A stretch of DNA of 64,000 bases from Daucus carota subsp. sativus (GCF_001625215.2 NC_030381.2:55043214-55107213), one strand, 5' to 3'; shown: positions 8,997 through 19,619, counted from the stretch's first letter. The notes: a model not told the origin generated them from the letters alone. A program made the numbers and translations.

Positions 8997-11175
8997 TCAA
9001 GCATGAACTGAAGGATTAAGCACATGACCTATGAACTCCACCATTCCAGTAGCGTTTTCCCGAATGACAAACAAGAATGGGTGGTCTGCAACAAAGTCAG
9101 TCGCAACCTTTACCCGAGGTACACAACTTGATCCAAGCATGAGAACAACAGTTGCAGCAGCAGCTTCAGTGCCTTTCTCATCGACTTCAATAAAGGATTT
9201 ATGCACTATTTGGGAGACAAAGAGAGGGAGAGAATTAGAGACCATCTCCCCGAGGCCTCCTGATGGACCAAAGAGCGAGACCAGTCCTAGGCTCTGTAAC
9301 GCTTCGCTTGCTTCAATGTAATACTCAAATTTAAATTTTGGAATTCGGAACTTTCCAACTTCAACTCTTCGACTTGGAACATAGCGGTCAAGGAATCCAG
9401 ATTCTGAACCAGCTCTCTCTATAAGTGCTGGCAGGCCGTCTTTTGCATCTGGCAGGTAAATGTACATGGAAAAAGAAAGCCTTTTCTCCATGCTTTGGTT
9501 CCGGGCTTGTTTATAAGGAAGCTCCAATACTTTGAAACCATCAAAAACGCTGATAAATTGATCCTCATTGCTGGTCATGAAGGGTACTTGAATAGAGCTG
9601 GAATTGAGGAGGTAAAAGTCATAGTTTCTTGTATAGAATGCGTCGAATGGGCTAGACCATGCTCCTTTGAAATACAGGGCATTGGCTAATATCAGCTGAG
9701 TTGACCTGCCGACTGCATTCAGAATATTTTTTATAAGGCCACGGGTCTCCTTTTCGACCCAAGAATTCACCAAGTTTTTTACCTCCTCAGCCTGCACAAG
9801 GTACATTTAATCAAAATCATATTACGTTCATCTTGATATCATGTAAATTAACCATCATATAAACAAGTACAAATAATTATAAATTTTTCAAAATTTTATG
9901 GTGGTAACACTACACTCCCTTCGATTCTAAATAATTGTTCACTTTAATTATTAGCACTTTTTGCACGTACAGTAAGGTGTAAATTAAAGAGATTCAAAGA
10001 GAATTAATTGGTTGAGATATGCTGACCTTGTTCTGAAAATCGACACGATGAGAAGCCGCCTTGTACATTGTTTCCGCAACTTGCTGGAACGAAGGCTTGA
10101 ACGATACGGACTCGTCAAGCCAAACACCATTGGCAATGGACACGCGAGGACCGCCAGAGGAGGAACCATCAGCAAAGACAACATCAACAAGAAGTGCATA
10201 GACAGAGTTAAGTTCATCCACACTTTCAGCTTTCAGAAAAGAGAGAAGCTGGTCTCGGGTTTCGCCACTGGAACCAGCCGCAAGCAGGCTAAGAACAACT
10301 TGTATGGATAGCGGAGAGAAGACGAGGTTTGAATCTTTGCCATAGTTTAACAGGAGGTGCTTGGCTAAGGTTAACGAAACATCCACCTGGTTTTTGCGAG
10401 AGCCTTGATCAAGTCCGGGATAGTTGTTTCGAGCAGCAGGAAAAATAGTGAATAGTTCAGAAGCCTCTTCAGGACTGAGATAGTTTTCTGGAGAAGCCTC
10501 TTCAGGACTGAGATAGTTTTCTGGAGCCATCGGGAAACCAGGGAATTGTTGAGGACTCCGGTCATGTCCCAGATAGTTGTTTTGAGTCGTTGGAAAATAA
10601 GGAAATTGTTGAGAGCCATGTTCAGGATCGAGAGAGTTGTTTCGAGTCGTCGGAAAATCATAGAGTTGTTGAGTAGCTATTGGAAAATTAGGGAATTCTT
10701 GAGGAGTCCAACCCGAAGAGTTGTTTCGAGTCATTGGAAAATTAGGGAATTCTTGAGGAGTCCAACCCGAAGAGTTGTTTCGAGTCATTGGAAAATTAGG
10801 GAATTGTTGAGGAGTCCAAGCCGGAGAGTTGTTTCGAGTCCTTCGAAAGTTAGGGAATTGTTGAGGAGTCCAACCCGGAGAGTTGGTTCGATACATTGGA
10901 AAATTAGGAAATTGTTGAGGAGTCCAACCAAGAGAGTTGTTTCGAGGTACATGAAAATCAGGGAATTCTTGATAGTCATGGTAAAGCCCGCGAGAATTGT
11001 TTGGAAGCACACGAAAATCAGAGAATTCTTGAGAGTGGTGATCAAGACCGGAAGAATTGTTTTGAGGCATAGGGGATTCTTGATAGTCTTGATTAAGATG
11101 GGGAGAATTGTTTTGAGTAGGAACCCTAGAGGATCGCTGAGAACCCTGGTTGAGGAAAGAGTTTTTGTGAGCCAT
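8997..11175 (-). CDS. Serpin with a long N-terminal repeat extension
   Basis: Two exons, 11175-10027 and 9791-8997, join in phase 0 and encode 647 residues. Residues from about 261 to the end are a full plant serpin (about 387 residues, normal length): SNLVFSPLSI, the hinge VDEKGTEAAAAT, then FVADHPF and the C-terminal FIGHVLNP. Serpins are suicide inhibitors of serine and cysteine proteases; plant ones are usually cytosolic. By counting from the hinge, the reactive loop reads LMLGSSCVPR with Ser at P1, not the common Leu-Arg. Residues 20-257 are 12 or so imperfect 18-residue repeats of type NNSxGWTPQxFPNFPMTR, rich in Asn, Pro, Gln and Phe. No signal peptide is seen at MAHKNSFLNQ. The start is the only Met before the repeats and has a TATA box 55 bases upstream. 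Extension function unknown. Expression not shown. Confidence 0.9.
9115..9173 (-). other. Serpin reactive centre loop
   Basis: Encodes the hinge GTEAAAATVV and the loop LMLGSSCVPRVK. Counting from the conserved Gly at P15 places P2-P1-P1' at Gly-Ser-Ser. This assignment is by counting and could be off by one or two positions. Confidence 0.6.
10405..11118 (-). repeat. In-frame ~54-bp tandem repeats in serpin exon 1
   Basis: About 12 imperfect copies of a unit near 54 bases encode the NNSxGWTPQxFPNFPxTR repeat. The three central copies (about 10690-10860) are almost identical, and outer copies are diverged and of variable length (18-28 residues). A separate 30-base direct duplication encodes ENYLSPEEAS twice near 10460-10520. 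Each unit keeps the frame, which argues for coding constraint. Most units contain Asn-Asn-Ser. Confidence 0.9.
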
Positions 11176-11229
11176 GAGAAAATCAAAGGATTATGAGTAT
11201 GATTCTTTTCGATCTGTACCAAAAACCCT

Positions 11230-11237
11230 TATTTATA
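11230..11237 (-). promoter_or_regulatory. TATA box of the serpin gene
   Basis: TATAAATA on the minus strand, 55 bases before the serpin ATG, which leaves a very short 5'UTR. Confidence 0.6.
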
Positions 11238-11369
11238 AGGACTGCAATTAATATTACCAAATTAAAATTAGAATTATATATGGATATAATCAAAGTTTAC
11301 TTTGATATTGGGCATCCTTGCCTCCTTCCATAATTATGGTATTTGATCGAATTTACATTTTATATATTA

Positions 11370-12302
11370 CTAGCTTATAACTCGTGCCATGCACGGGCGG
11401 TTATAATATTTGCTATCTTATCGTATATATTTTAACTTAAATTAATATTATTGTGAGAATAAAATTATAATAGAATACTATTATTATATAATTTTTTTAT
11501 TTAACAGCTGATAAATTCTTAATAGTTAATTCAGTCAAACGGCTAATAAAAAATTAGGTTGAACATGTATATTTTACTGAGAATGTTCAAATATTTTTTT
11601 TTTCATCTTATAATTTAAGAAGATCTATAAAATCATATATAAATCAACCAATCAATCTTCTAATATTTCGTTATTGATAATTTATAATATAATATGGAAC
11701 ATATAATAAGTTAAAAAGACTCGTAAAACCAAATACCGACACATCATACTAACGTAATTTTTAATATTTTGGTTTAATAGATAATAAAAAATATATTATA
11801 ATATGTTATAAATTAATGAGGTTCATGGGACGAATACCAACTGGCTCACCGAACTCGATTGACCGACCGACTAACTGAAATTGTCATGATTTAACAGTAT
11901 AATAGTATATTATAGATTTATAATATTACTTTTAAAGTGAGTCCATTAGAGTATTTAAAAATAATGTTAACGTGTTTGGTTGAAAAATATCACAAGTTAT
12001 TTATTAATAATTATATATAATAATATTATATTTTTATATATATGTAGCCCGTGTTAATTGTAGAAAATCCGTTTTTTAGTTAGTATATATAAAAAAGATA
12101 ATGTATTTTAGTTGAAAAGGTAATTACTATGTTTTTCGATGTTATTTTAAATAATGGAGTTTTTTTAGTTAAAAAATATAAAAAAAGATGACATATTTTA
12201 CTTAAAAAGAATAATTGGTATATAGATAGGCCCGTATTTTGGCCAAAGTACCGACTGACCAAACTTTCAATGTTTCGGCTTTAATAATATAGTAAATATA
12301 GA
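11370..12302 (-). mobile_element. Non-autonomous Helitron
   Basis: On the minus strand the element begins A|TCTATATTTACTATAT (host A at 12303) and runs into TTAAAGCCGAAACATT, a common plant Helitron 5' end. It finishes with a CCCGTGC/GCACG hairpin, TTATAAG and CTAG before a host T (11369). There is no target duplication, as expected. It is 933 bp with no Rep/helicase coding, so mobilisation would need enzymes from elsewhere. Confidence 0.8.
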
Positions 12303-12419
12303 TGCGTATGTATTTTTTTAAGGTTTGACTTTAGTTTTGGTAAGGTCAAATATGTCTTATATTTGTTTTATATTTTGCTCTTATATTTTTTTTTTATGTT
12401 TTGATTTGTTTACATTTTG

Positions 12420-13335
12420 TTTGAAATTCACTAATTTTGTTTGAAACCCGCTAATTATAAAAGTCTGTATAAAAGCCCGTGTATTGATCGACCAAATTTT
12501 TAATGTTTCAGTTTTAATAGTATAATATTTTTTAAGGTTTGACTTTAGTTTTGGTATAATCAAATAGGTCTTATATTTGTTTTATGTTTTGATTTGTTTA
12601 TATTTTGTTTGAAGCCCACTAATTACAAAAGTCCGTATAAAAGCCCGCGTACCGATCGACCAAACTTAGCCCATTAATTTTGTTTGAAGCCCGCTAATTA
12701 TAAAAGTCCGTATAAAAGCCCGCGTACCGACCGACCAAACTTTTAATGTTTCGGCTTTAATAGTTTAACAGTATAATAGTATGTTATAGATTTATAATAT
12801 TACTATGTTTCTCGATATTATTTTAAATGATGGAGTTTTTTCAGTTAGAAAATCAATATCATCAATATACTTATCTATACTATACTATTAAAGCCGAAAC
12901 ATTAAAAGTTTGGTCGGTCGGTCGGTACTTGGGCCAAAACACGGGCCTATCTATATAATCAATTATTCTGGGCCTATCGGTTTTATATTTGTTTTATGTT
13001 TTGATCGTATATTTGTTTTATATATTGATTTATTTATATTTTGTTTAAAGCCCACTGACTTTTTTTATAGACCGCAATATTTATATTTTGTTTAAAGCCC
13101 ACTAACTTTTTTTATAGACCGCTAACTATAAAAGTCAATATAAAAGCCCGCGTACCGACAGATCAAACTTTTTGTTTGAAGCCCACTAATTTTGTTTGAA
13201 ACCCGCTAATTATAAAAGTCCATATAAAAGCCCGCGTACCGACCAATCAAACTTTTTGTTTGAAGGCCACTAATTTTGTTTGAAACCCGCTAATTATAAA
13301 AGTCCATATAAAGCCCGCGTACCGACCGACCAATG
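12420..13335. repeat. Minisatellite array spanning Helitron ends
   Basis: A unit containing GAAGCCCACTAATT, ATAAAAGTCCGTATAAAAGC and CCGCGTACCGACCGACCAAA recurs at least six times with variable spacing. Several copies carry the Helitron 5' motif AATGTTTCGGCTTTAATAG in reverse (near 12500, 12740). The array covers the interval between the two complete Helitrons and the first part of the second. Confidence 0.8.
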
Positions 13336-14476
13336 CCTATCTATATAACCAATTATTCTGGGCCTATCTATATAACTAATTATTTTTTTTTAATTTGGGC
13401 CAAAATACTGGCGTATCTATATAACCAATTAATAATCCTTTTAAAACCGAAATATTAAAAGTTTAGTAGTTCAATACTTGGGCCAAAACACGGGCCTATC
13501 TATATAACCAATTATTCTGGGCCTATCTATATAAGTCATTATTCTTTTTAATTTGGGCCAAAATACGGGCGTATTGCCCGCAAGGGTTGGTTCAGCTGGT
13601 TAAAGAGGGGACAAGTATCCTCTTGGTCACAGGTTCGACTCCCGAAGGGAGCAGAATTTTGAGATTATGCCTTCTGAATTGCGTGAGCTCGTGGGTTTAC
13701 CTTGTGCGCACCCAAAAGGTAGCGGCTGCGGGTTCCTACGTTAAAAAAAAAAAATACAGGCGTATCCATATAACCAATAATAATCCTTTTAAAGCCGAAA
13801 TATTAAAAGTTTAGTAGTTCAGTACTTGGGCCAAAATAAGTGCATGTCTATGTAACCAATTATTCTGGGCCTATCTATATAACCAATTATTTATTTTTTA
13901 ATTTGGTTCAAAATAACCGAGCTTTTACAATTAACACGGGCGCCATATATATAAAAATATAATATCATTAAATATAATTATTAATAAATAACATGTGATA
14001 TTATTCAACCAAAATACATTAATAACATTATTTTTTAATAATATTTTTATAACATGTTATAGTATATTTTTTATTATCTATTAAACCAAAACATTAAATT
14101 TAGGTTAGTATGATGGGTCGGTATTTAGTTTCATGCGTCTCTTTAAATTATAATATGTTTTATATCATATTATTAATTATTAAACGAAATATCAAAAGGT
14201 TGATCAGTTAATTTATATCGGCCTCCTTGAATTATAACATGTAAACGAAAATATTTTAACATTCTTATTAAAATATATATGTTTAACCTAATTTTTAATT
14301 AGACATTTGACGGGTTTAACTATGAAGAATTTATCCAACTGTTAAATAAAACATTTATTTAATCACATTATTCTATCATAAATTTATTTCTACAATAAAA
14401 TTATGTAAATTTAAAATATATACGATAAAATAACAAATATGTTAACCGCCCGTGCATTGCACGGGTTATAAGCTAG
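12874..14476 (+). mobile_element. Non-autonomous Helitron, opposite orientation
   Basis: The 5' end is A|TCTATACTATACTATTAAAG at 12874. The 3' end is a perfect 7-bp stem hairpin CCCGTGC-ATT-GCACGGG (14449-14465), then TTATAAG and CTAG before a host T. The 1603-bp element belongs to the same family as the one at 11370 but lies in reverse, so the two form large inverted repeats (about 11370-12060 against 13915-14476). A SINE is inserted in it. No coding capacity. Confidence 0.8.
13575..13751 (+). mobile_element. tRNA-derived SINE
   Basis: The head carries pol III promoter-like boxes: an A-box-like GGTTGGTTCAGCTGGTTAAA and a B box GGTTCGACTCC, about 35 bases apart. The body has GCGTGAGCTCGTGGGTTTAC and GCACCCAAAAGGTAGCGGCT, and the 3' end is oligo(A). 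It is flanked by a 14-base target duplication AAATACGGGCGTAT / AAATACAGGCGTAT (13561-13574 and 13752-13765) with one mismatch. It inserted into the Helitron, so it is the younger of the two. Confidence 0.88.
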
Positions 14477-14990
14477 TATAAAGGAGAAGCGAGGGGCGTG
14501 TAGGTGGCGCCTCTCACATCGCTCCGTTTTATTTTTCTAATTTTCTGGGATTTTTGGATGAAAAATATTAAAAATTAGAATTACCTTTTTTAGTTTCGGG
14601 TATATTAGAAGCAAGTTTCAGAATCTGATTTTGTTTCAATTTTGTTTCAGATTATCTATTGAATATAGTATCTTGAAAGTTTTAATCTGATTTTGTTTCA
14701 GATTATTTATGGAATATAGTATCTTGAAAGTTTTAATCTGATTTTGTTTCAGATTATTCAACTATGGGAAAGACAGATTATTTATGGAATATAGTAGATT
14801 GAAAATTTTAATCTGATTTTGTTCAGATTATTTAATTATGGGAAAGAGTAGCAAATAAGTCTCTAGCTTGAAAATTTTAATCTGATTTTGTTCAGATTAT
14901 TTAATTATGGGAAAGAGTAGCAAACAAGTCGACCAAACTTTTAATGTTTCGGCTTTAATAGTATAGTATAGAAGTATAGATTATTTATTT
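14477..14990. repeat. Tandem repeats plus a Helitron 5' end
   Basis: Units of about 55-75 bases with TTTTAATCTGATTTTGTTTC and AGATTATTTATGGAATATAG repeat five times between 14600 and 14920. At 14979-14980 a further Helitron-type 5' terminus (TCTATACTTCTATACTAT on the minus strand) follows, without its own 3' end nearby. Probably the outer edge of an older, nested Helitron. Confidence 0.65.
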
Positions 14991-15261
14991 AAACCAGGGA
15001 TCTAGTGGAATTAGTCTGCCAAGTGATATAGATTAGGAGCTGCCTATTTTTCCCTAGATCTCTGCCTTACTGGGTGAAGCATAATTTTTTCTGTTGCAAA
15101 AAACTTGAACTGAACTGTTCCCTTGCATCAGAAAAGATAAGATTCCACAAAATCAGAACTGGTCATGACTTGTTAGGATAAATTTACAATTATTGCATAT
15201 TATTTGATTAATTTTACATTGTGTGACTAACTTCGGCAAAACTGTTGCTGGATTTCCTTGT

Positions 15262-15813
15262 AGCCTGCAGATGTTTATCTAATAGATGAACCAAGTGCGT
15301 TTATGGTTGCCGAACAAATTGTTGTTGTCTCTAAAGTCATTAAAAGATTCGTACGTCATAACAAGAAGACAGCGATTGTGGTGGATCACGACATTATGTT
15401 GGCAACATATCTCGCAGACGGAGTCATTGTTTTTTATGAAATATAAGTATAAGATCCATAGAGGGGCCTCCTCTAACACCTTAAGGTTTTAGAGGGAATG
15501 GTTCTCCACAGAGACCATCAATTGAGTGTACTGCAAACTCTCCTCGCTCGTTATTGACTGGAATGAATCTTTTCTTAGCGGTAAGTCGCTCATGTTTTAC
15601 TCATGGCCAAAATATGTTTTCGTCAATTGGCCACTCCATTATTTTGTCTTATAATGTGAGCTTGTAGCAATTTCACCTTCACAATTTTTTTTGTAGAACA
15701 TGGACGTCTCGTGTAGACAAGACCCTGTCACTTTTCAGCCAGTAATTAACAAGCCGAACTCTGCCTGCGACAAGGAGCAGAAATCCTCTGGACATTATTA
15801 CCTGAACGATTAG
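15262..15813 (+). pseudogene. ABCE/RNase L inhibitor (RLI) C-terminal pseudogene
   Basis: Three pieces in order match the second ATPase domain of ABCE proteins, the ribosome-recycling factors. The first (15262-15441) reads [20 protein letters not shown] then [10 protein letters not shown] and [19 protein letters not shown]. The second (about 15505-15580) reads SPQRPSIECTANSPRSLLTG and MNLFLA with a donor site. The third (about 15700-15813) reads SCRQDPVTFQPVINKPNSAC and DKEQKSSGHYYLND stop. The Walker B region is altered at LD-SEQ (here FMVAEQ), the first piece runs into stop codons after VFYEI, and the N-terminal iron-sulfur and first ATPase domains are absent. Clearly dead. Exon edges are approximate. 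Confidence 0.85.
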
Positions 15814-16114
15814 TTGGTATTGGCAGTAGATTTTGCCATTAAACTGTGTTCCTTTTGCTACCGGTTTCTTGGAGCTAAGATTGCATTTAGTCAGACAGGT
15901 GTATAATTCTTTGCAATCATGAGTTTCTCCTTTGGTAATGTTTAAACCTCTGTAGACTCTTATGGTTGTGGATGGATACAATTCCCTGAACTTCTTTAAT
16001 GTCTTGTGGAATTTTCAAGACAAAACAGCTATAATACTTTAATCAACTGCTAAATAATTTGAAAATAATAAAAATTTAGTATACAAAAAATTAACAGCGG
16101 ATATTTTTTCATTG
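15814..16114. other. Intergenic, no gene recognised
   Basis: No coding or repeat signal recognised beyond the 3' flank of the RLI pseudogene. Confidence 0.4.
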
Positions 16115-16700
16115 TCTGCTGTCCTCAGTTCACAAGAACTTGCCAGTACTCTGAGCCCAGTTAGTTAGTTACAGTTCATTTCATCAAAGCACTGTGTCAC
16201 AAAAGACTTTTAAGGTGCAGAGGATTCTAATCATCGTTAAAGATCTAGTTCCATAGATTGGACACAAACCACAAACCAAAAAGTTAACCTTGTTTTCATC
16301 TCAAGCACAAAAAAATTTCTCAAGAATGAATGTTATTCAGGCAATGCCAATGTAAAAGAGTTTATTACGGTGAAAATCTGGAATTAATGCCTCTTCGGCT
16401 CTTCTTACTGACTTTGCTATTGAAACAAATACTTGAAATTAGTTTACTTAGATTACAGGCATAGTAGCTAAAAGAATTTAGCCAGTGATATCCAAATTAT
16501 GGATGCTAGTGTAACTCTGAATCAGAAATGAACCAAATTTATTTCTGATTTGGAGTAATCACATTCTGTGTAAAAAATCAAGCTGTTCATATACTCTTCA
16601 TCTTTCAGTTAGAGTGAGACTTCCACAAACTGTCAATTCTTGTGAGGATTGTTCTTTCACACTTTCTGGCAGGATCTTAAATATGCACTATCTTTTAGTG
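16115..16700 (-). pseudogene. Second dispersed copy of unc-13-like gene sequence
   Basis: Blocks match the intron before and the exon around exon 10-11 of the unc-13-like gene: 16125-16270 with about 42935-43065, 16320-16495 with about 43285-43455, and 16530-16620 with about 44115-44200 (exon 10, encoding the CYIECDDSKSE region). Order is preserved here, but large parts of the source between blocks are missing and frames are lost. Confidence 0.75.
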
Positions 16701-16788
16701 CTTGCTCTATATGAAACAGAGCCAAGAGAAAATTAAGAGCGAAAAATATGCAAGAGAAAAATATAAAGACAATTGATACCCGTATCAG

Positions 16789-16955
16789 CAGGAGCGGATC
16801 TAGGAATATTTTCTTAGGATGGCAACAAGCAAATTTTCGAAAAACATCAGGGGGACACTTATATAATTTTGTAAATTTTAGAATTGTGAAAAAATGTCAA
16901 AAAAAAATTTAGGGGGAGAACGTGCCCCCAATGCCTCTTACTAGATCTGCCCCTG
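16789..16955. mobile_element. hAT-type MITE, 167 bp
   Basis: Termini CAGGAGCGGATCTAG and CTAGATCTGCCCCTG are inverted repeats. The element is flanked by 8-base duplications CGTATCAG / CGCATCAG (one mismatch), the size typical of hAT elements. No coding capacity. Confidence 0.8.
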
Positions 16956-17146
16956 CGCATCAGTATGCAAAATATAACAGCTCACGGTAACATTGTCAAT
17001 AACATAATTGTTTGAAACGGATTCAGTTAATGAGATGAAAAGTTTACAGCGAAAGGAAAATTAAAATGCCTTCAATCATAAGTGACTACGATAAAAGAGA
17101 TACTGCCATCATTAGTAAACATAATAATCCCAGAATCATCAACATT

Positions 17147-18340
17147 CTAGTTGACATGTCTGAATCCTGCGAGTGAGATCAGGCTCTCCTTGTACTTGAA
17201 AATTACGCTATCTTGACAATGTTCAGCCATATCAAGCAAAGGTGGAGCAAACTTGGCCTCTTTCTTGTCAACATTACACGAAATCCACATTTTAACATCA
17301 CTTACATAATTTGTTAATAGTAATATGAGATTCCCATTGCTGAAGTAGCCATAAAACTGATCGGGTCTCATACGTGTATCAATGCTAAGCACTGGCGTCC
17401 AAGATGCCTCAACTCCACCAACTCGAACTCCACCAACCCGAAGGCATGCATCATCATCCAATGTCCACGTGTTGATGTTCCTACTCGAACCAATCATCAT
17501 AATAACAGCAACAGAGTTATTAAACTCAATAATACGAGCAAAATTATCATCAGCATCATAATCATGAGCATCATTAATAACATTCATAACAGGAAGCTTA
17601 ATAGTACAATCCAGCAGGTGCTGAGCATGAGCCTCATCGACATCACCATCGGTAACAGGGAGGTTAATGTGACAATTCAGCACCTCCCGGTTCAGATCAA
17701 AAGCCATCATCGCATAAGTACCACCACAACAACCACACAGGAATCCATTAATGCATACATCAAAACCATCCATGCCAGGAGAATGTATCGTCTCAGGTAC
17801 AATTCTCCAAGCATTCCTATTCTCCGAATACACCACATAATTGTCTACATAAACAACAATCTTATAATCATCATCTACTCCATCATAACCAAACCCTAAA
17901 ACTCTCACACTAGCATTAAACGATGACGGAACAAATTTGGATTGTGTAGTAGCAGGATTCCATAGGCAAATACTAGTGTTTCTATAATCATCATGACTAC
18001 CAAACACAACAGAAACACAAACAATACCATTAGCAGAACCAACAAGATTAAGATACATTACATCATCACGTCGAGGAAATGGAAACTTGAGATAAGCCAC
18101 GTTCCGGCCAGAATCGAGATGGAGTACTGAGGAACGGTCAGCTTTGAGAAGAGTTTGATCATCAGTTTGGGTAGTGAGGGCGTGACGGAGCTGAGATTTG
18201 ACGAAACTAGGGTTTTTAATCATCGATAACCATGTCTTGGAGACTGATTGGTATTGAAGTAATGATTTCACCGGCACGCGTATTAGAATCTGGCTTATTA
18301 GTTCGTCTGGTAGTGTCGGATTACGTCTAACAGGCGCCAT
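17147..18340 (-). CDS. F-box protein with F-box-associated domain
   Basis: A single-exon frame of 397 residues. Residues about 8-50 are an F-box (LPDELISQILIRVPVKSLLQ then VSKTWLSMI), which binds SKP1 in SCF ubiquitin ligases. The rest resembles the plant F-box-associated (CPR1/CPR30-type) interaction domain: NGIVCV, LWNPATTQSKF, VLGFGYDG, YKIVVYV. An in-frame duplication LRVGGVRVGGV lies near residue 300 and an Asp-rich stretch near 250. A TATA box lies 68 bases upstream and the Met is in a normal position, so the gene appears intact. Such genes form large, fast-evolving families and the target cannot be predicted. Confidence 0.9.
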   Translation of the reverse strand: MAPVRRNPTLPDELISQILIRVPVKSLLQYQSVSKTWLSMIKNPSFVKSQLRHALTTQTDDQTLLKADRSSVLHLDSGRNVAYLKFPFPRRDDVMYLNLVGSANGIVCVSVVFGSHDDYRNTSICLWNPATTQSKFVPSSFNASVRVLGFGYDGVDDDYKIVVYVDNYVVYSENRNAWRIVPETIHSPGMDGFDVCINGFLCGCCGGTYAMMAFDLNREVLNCHINLPVTDGDVDEAHAQHLLDCTIKLPVMNVINDAHDYDADDNFARIIEFNNSVAVIMMIGSSRNINTWTLDDDACLRVGGVRVGGVEASWTPVLSIDTRMRPDQFYGYFSNGNLILLLTNYVSDVKMWISCNVDKKEAKFAPPLLDMAEHCQDSVIFKYKESLISLAGFRHVN

Positions 18341-18407
18341 TGATTATAAGAAAACAGGACAAAATACAGAGTTAGGGTTTTGGCGCAGGGAATGGATGGA
18401 TGACATC

Positions 18408-18415
18408 TATTTATA
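18408..18415 (-). promoter_or_regulatory. TATA box of the F-box gene
   Basis: TATAAATA on the minus strand, 68 bases upstream of the ATG. Confidence 0.6.
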
Positions 18416-19619
18416 CAAGATTATTCATGAAACTATATCGTGATGCGATCAAAATAAATTATCGATATACTTACCTCTGTTTCAATTTATATGTCCATTT
18501 TTAAGAGAAAAAAATTCAAATTATTTGTCCACTTTAACTTTGAATACAAAATCATATTTTTAAAATCAATTCTACTCCACATATCTCTAATTTATATTTT
18601 CTAAATTAATCCTACTCCACATATTACAGTCATTTAAGGCAATCAAATTGTGAACATCCATTTTTCTTAAACTGTGTGATTTCCTGAAAATGTACGTAAT
18701 CTGAATCGTAGAGACTAAAAAAGTATATTTTAAGTAATACTTTTTGTTTTTGTTACACGTAATTCAATCAAACATAATAGTTTAAGAATTTAAATTCTGT
18801 CAGAAAAATACAATAATTTACAAATTATTTTTTAACTAATTATTTTACTTGATTAATATTCGATCATTTTTATTTTTCAATATGTATGATAAGTCTCGTA
18901 CTTGTTTTGTTCTGTTTCGGTGAAAAAACGATAATATTAAGTTAATAAACAATATTCATAAAAATTGAAGATTGTTCATTTTTCTTTTTGACTGATTTTT
19001 TTGTTGTTGATTATATATTTTTATATGAAAAAAATTTAAAATAATATTTTTAATCATCCGGTCAAAACAATTAAAAATACGTGTTTTTTTGAAACAATTA
19101 AAAATGCGTGTTAAAAGTCAAGATGTCAAATAGAAAAAATTCCGGAGGGAGTAACTTGTAAACTCTGGTTGGAAGTTAATCTTCAATAGTTACATGGATA
19201 TAGAAGGGATACGATAAATCATTTTCGCCGGATTAGAGGCAAACTAGCCACAATTGACGTCCAAATTCTTTGTTAAGTGTGACTTGTGCTGTAAATAATC
19301 AGCGATTCTGAGCACCAGGGTATTTTCTCTATATGTACTATTATATAAATACAAATCAAAGTTTTCTATTATATATAATATAAATATATATAAATTATAA
19401 AAATGAGGCCCTTTTAGAGTTTAGTGATCCTAAGCAACCGTTTAGTTGGCTCTACTGAGCCGGCTCTGAACAAAGGCATAACTATATCTCAACATCACGA
19501 CTCTTTCTCATAGACTAAATAAAGCTCTTCGAATAAGTAGACAACAAGGAGGATAGCAGCAAGAACCAGAGTGTATTTGCTTCTGCCCCTCACTCATGTT
19601 AACTTAAAACTACTTCGTC
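18416..19619. repeat. F-box upstream region; its first part is duplicated at 21948-22650
   Basis: Sequence from about 18405 (ATTTATACAAGATTATTC) to about 18900 recurs at 21948-22650, including TCAATCAAACATAA and TTTAAGAATTTAAATTC. The second copy has an extra hAT MITE. The remainder to 19619 is AT-rich, with no gene recognised. Confidence 0.7.

Noticed and set aside
9031-9321. Plus-strand frames over the serpin exon and its pseudogene (also 5299-5652)
   Set aside because: Antisense shadows of serpin coding sequence. The same shadow appears in both copies because the copies are duplicates.
10546-11196. A 216-residue plus-strand frame opposite the serpin repeats, itself repetitive (REFLRSPTRRVVSS type)
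   Set aside because: It is the antisense shadow of the in-frame tandem repeats. Repeats with a unit divisible by three keep all frames open. No splice or promoter context supports it.
12420-13335. CRISPR-like regular repeats
   Set aside because: Repeat spacing is irregular, spacers are themselves repetitive, and this is plant nuclear DNA.
13587-13814. A 75-residue frame near a tRNA-like sequence; possible tRNA gene
   Set aside because: The A and B boxes belong to a SINE with target duplications and an A tail. There is no acceptor stem or anticodon arm that folds as a tRNA.
11370-14476. Single 3.1-kb terminal-inverted-repeat transposon
   Set aside because: The inverted ends are each Helitron 3' termini (hairpin plus CTAG before T), and matching 5' termini were found inside, so two opposite Helitrons explain them better.
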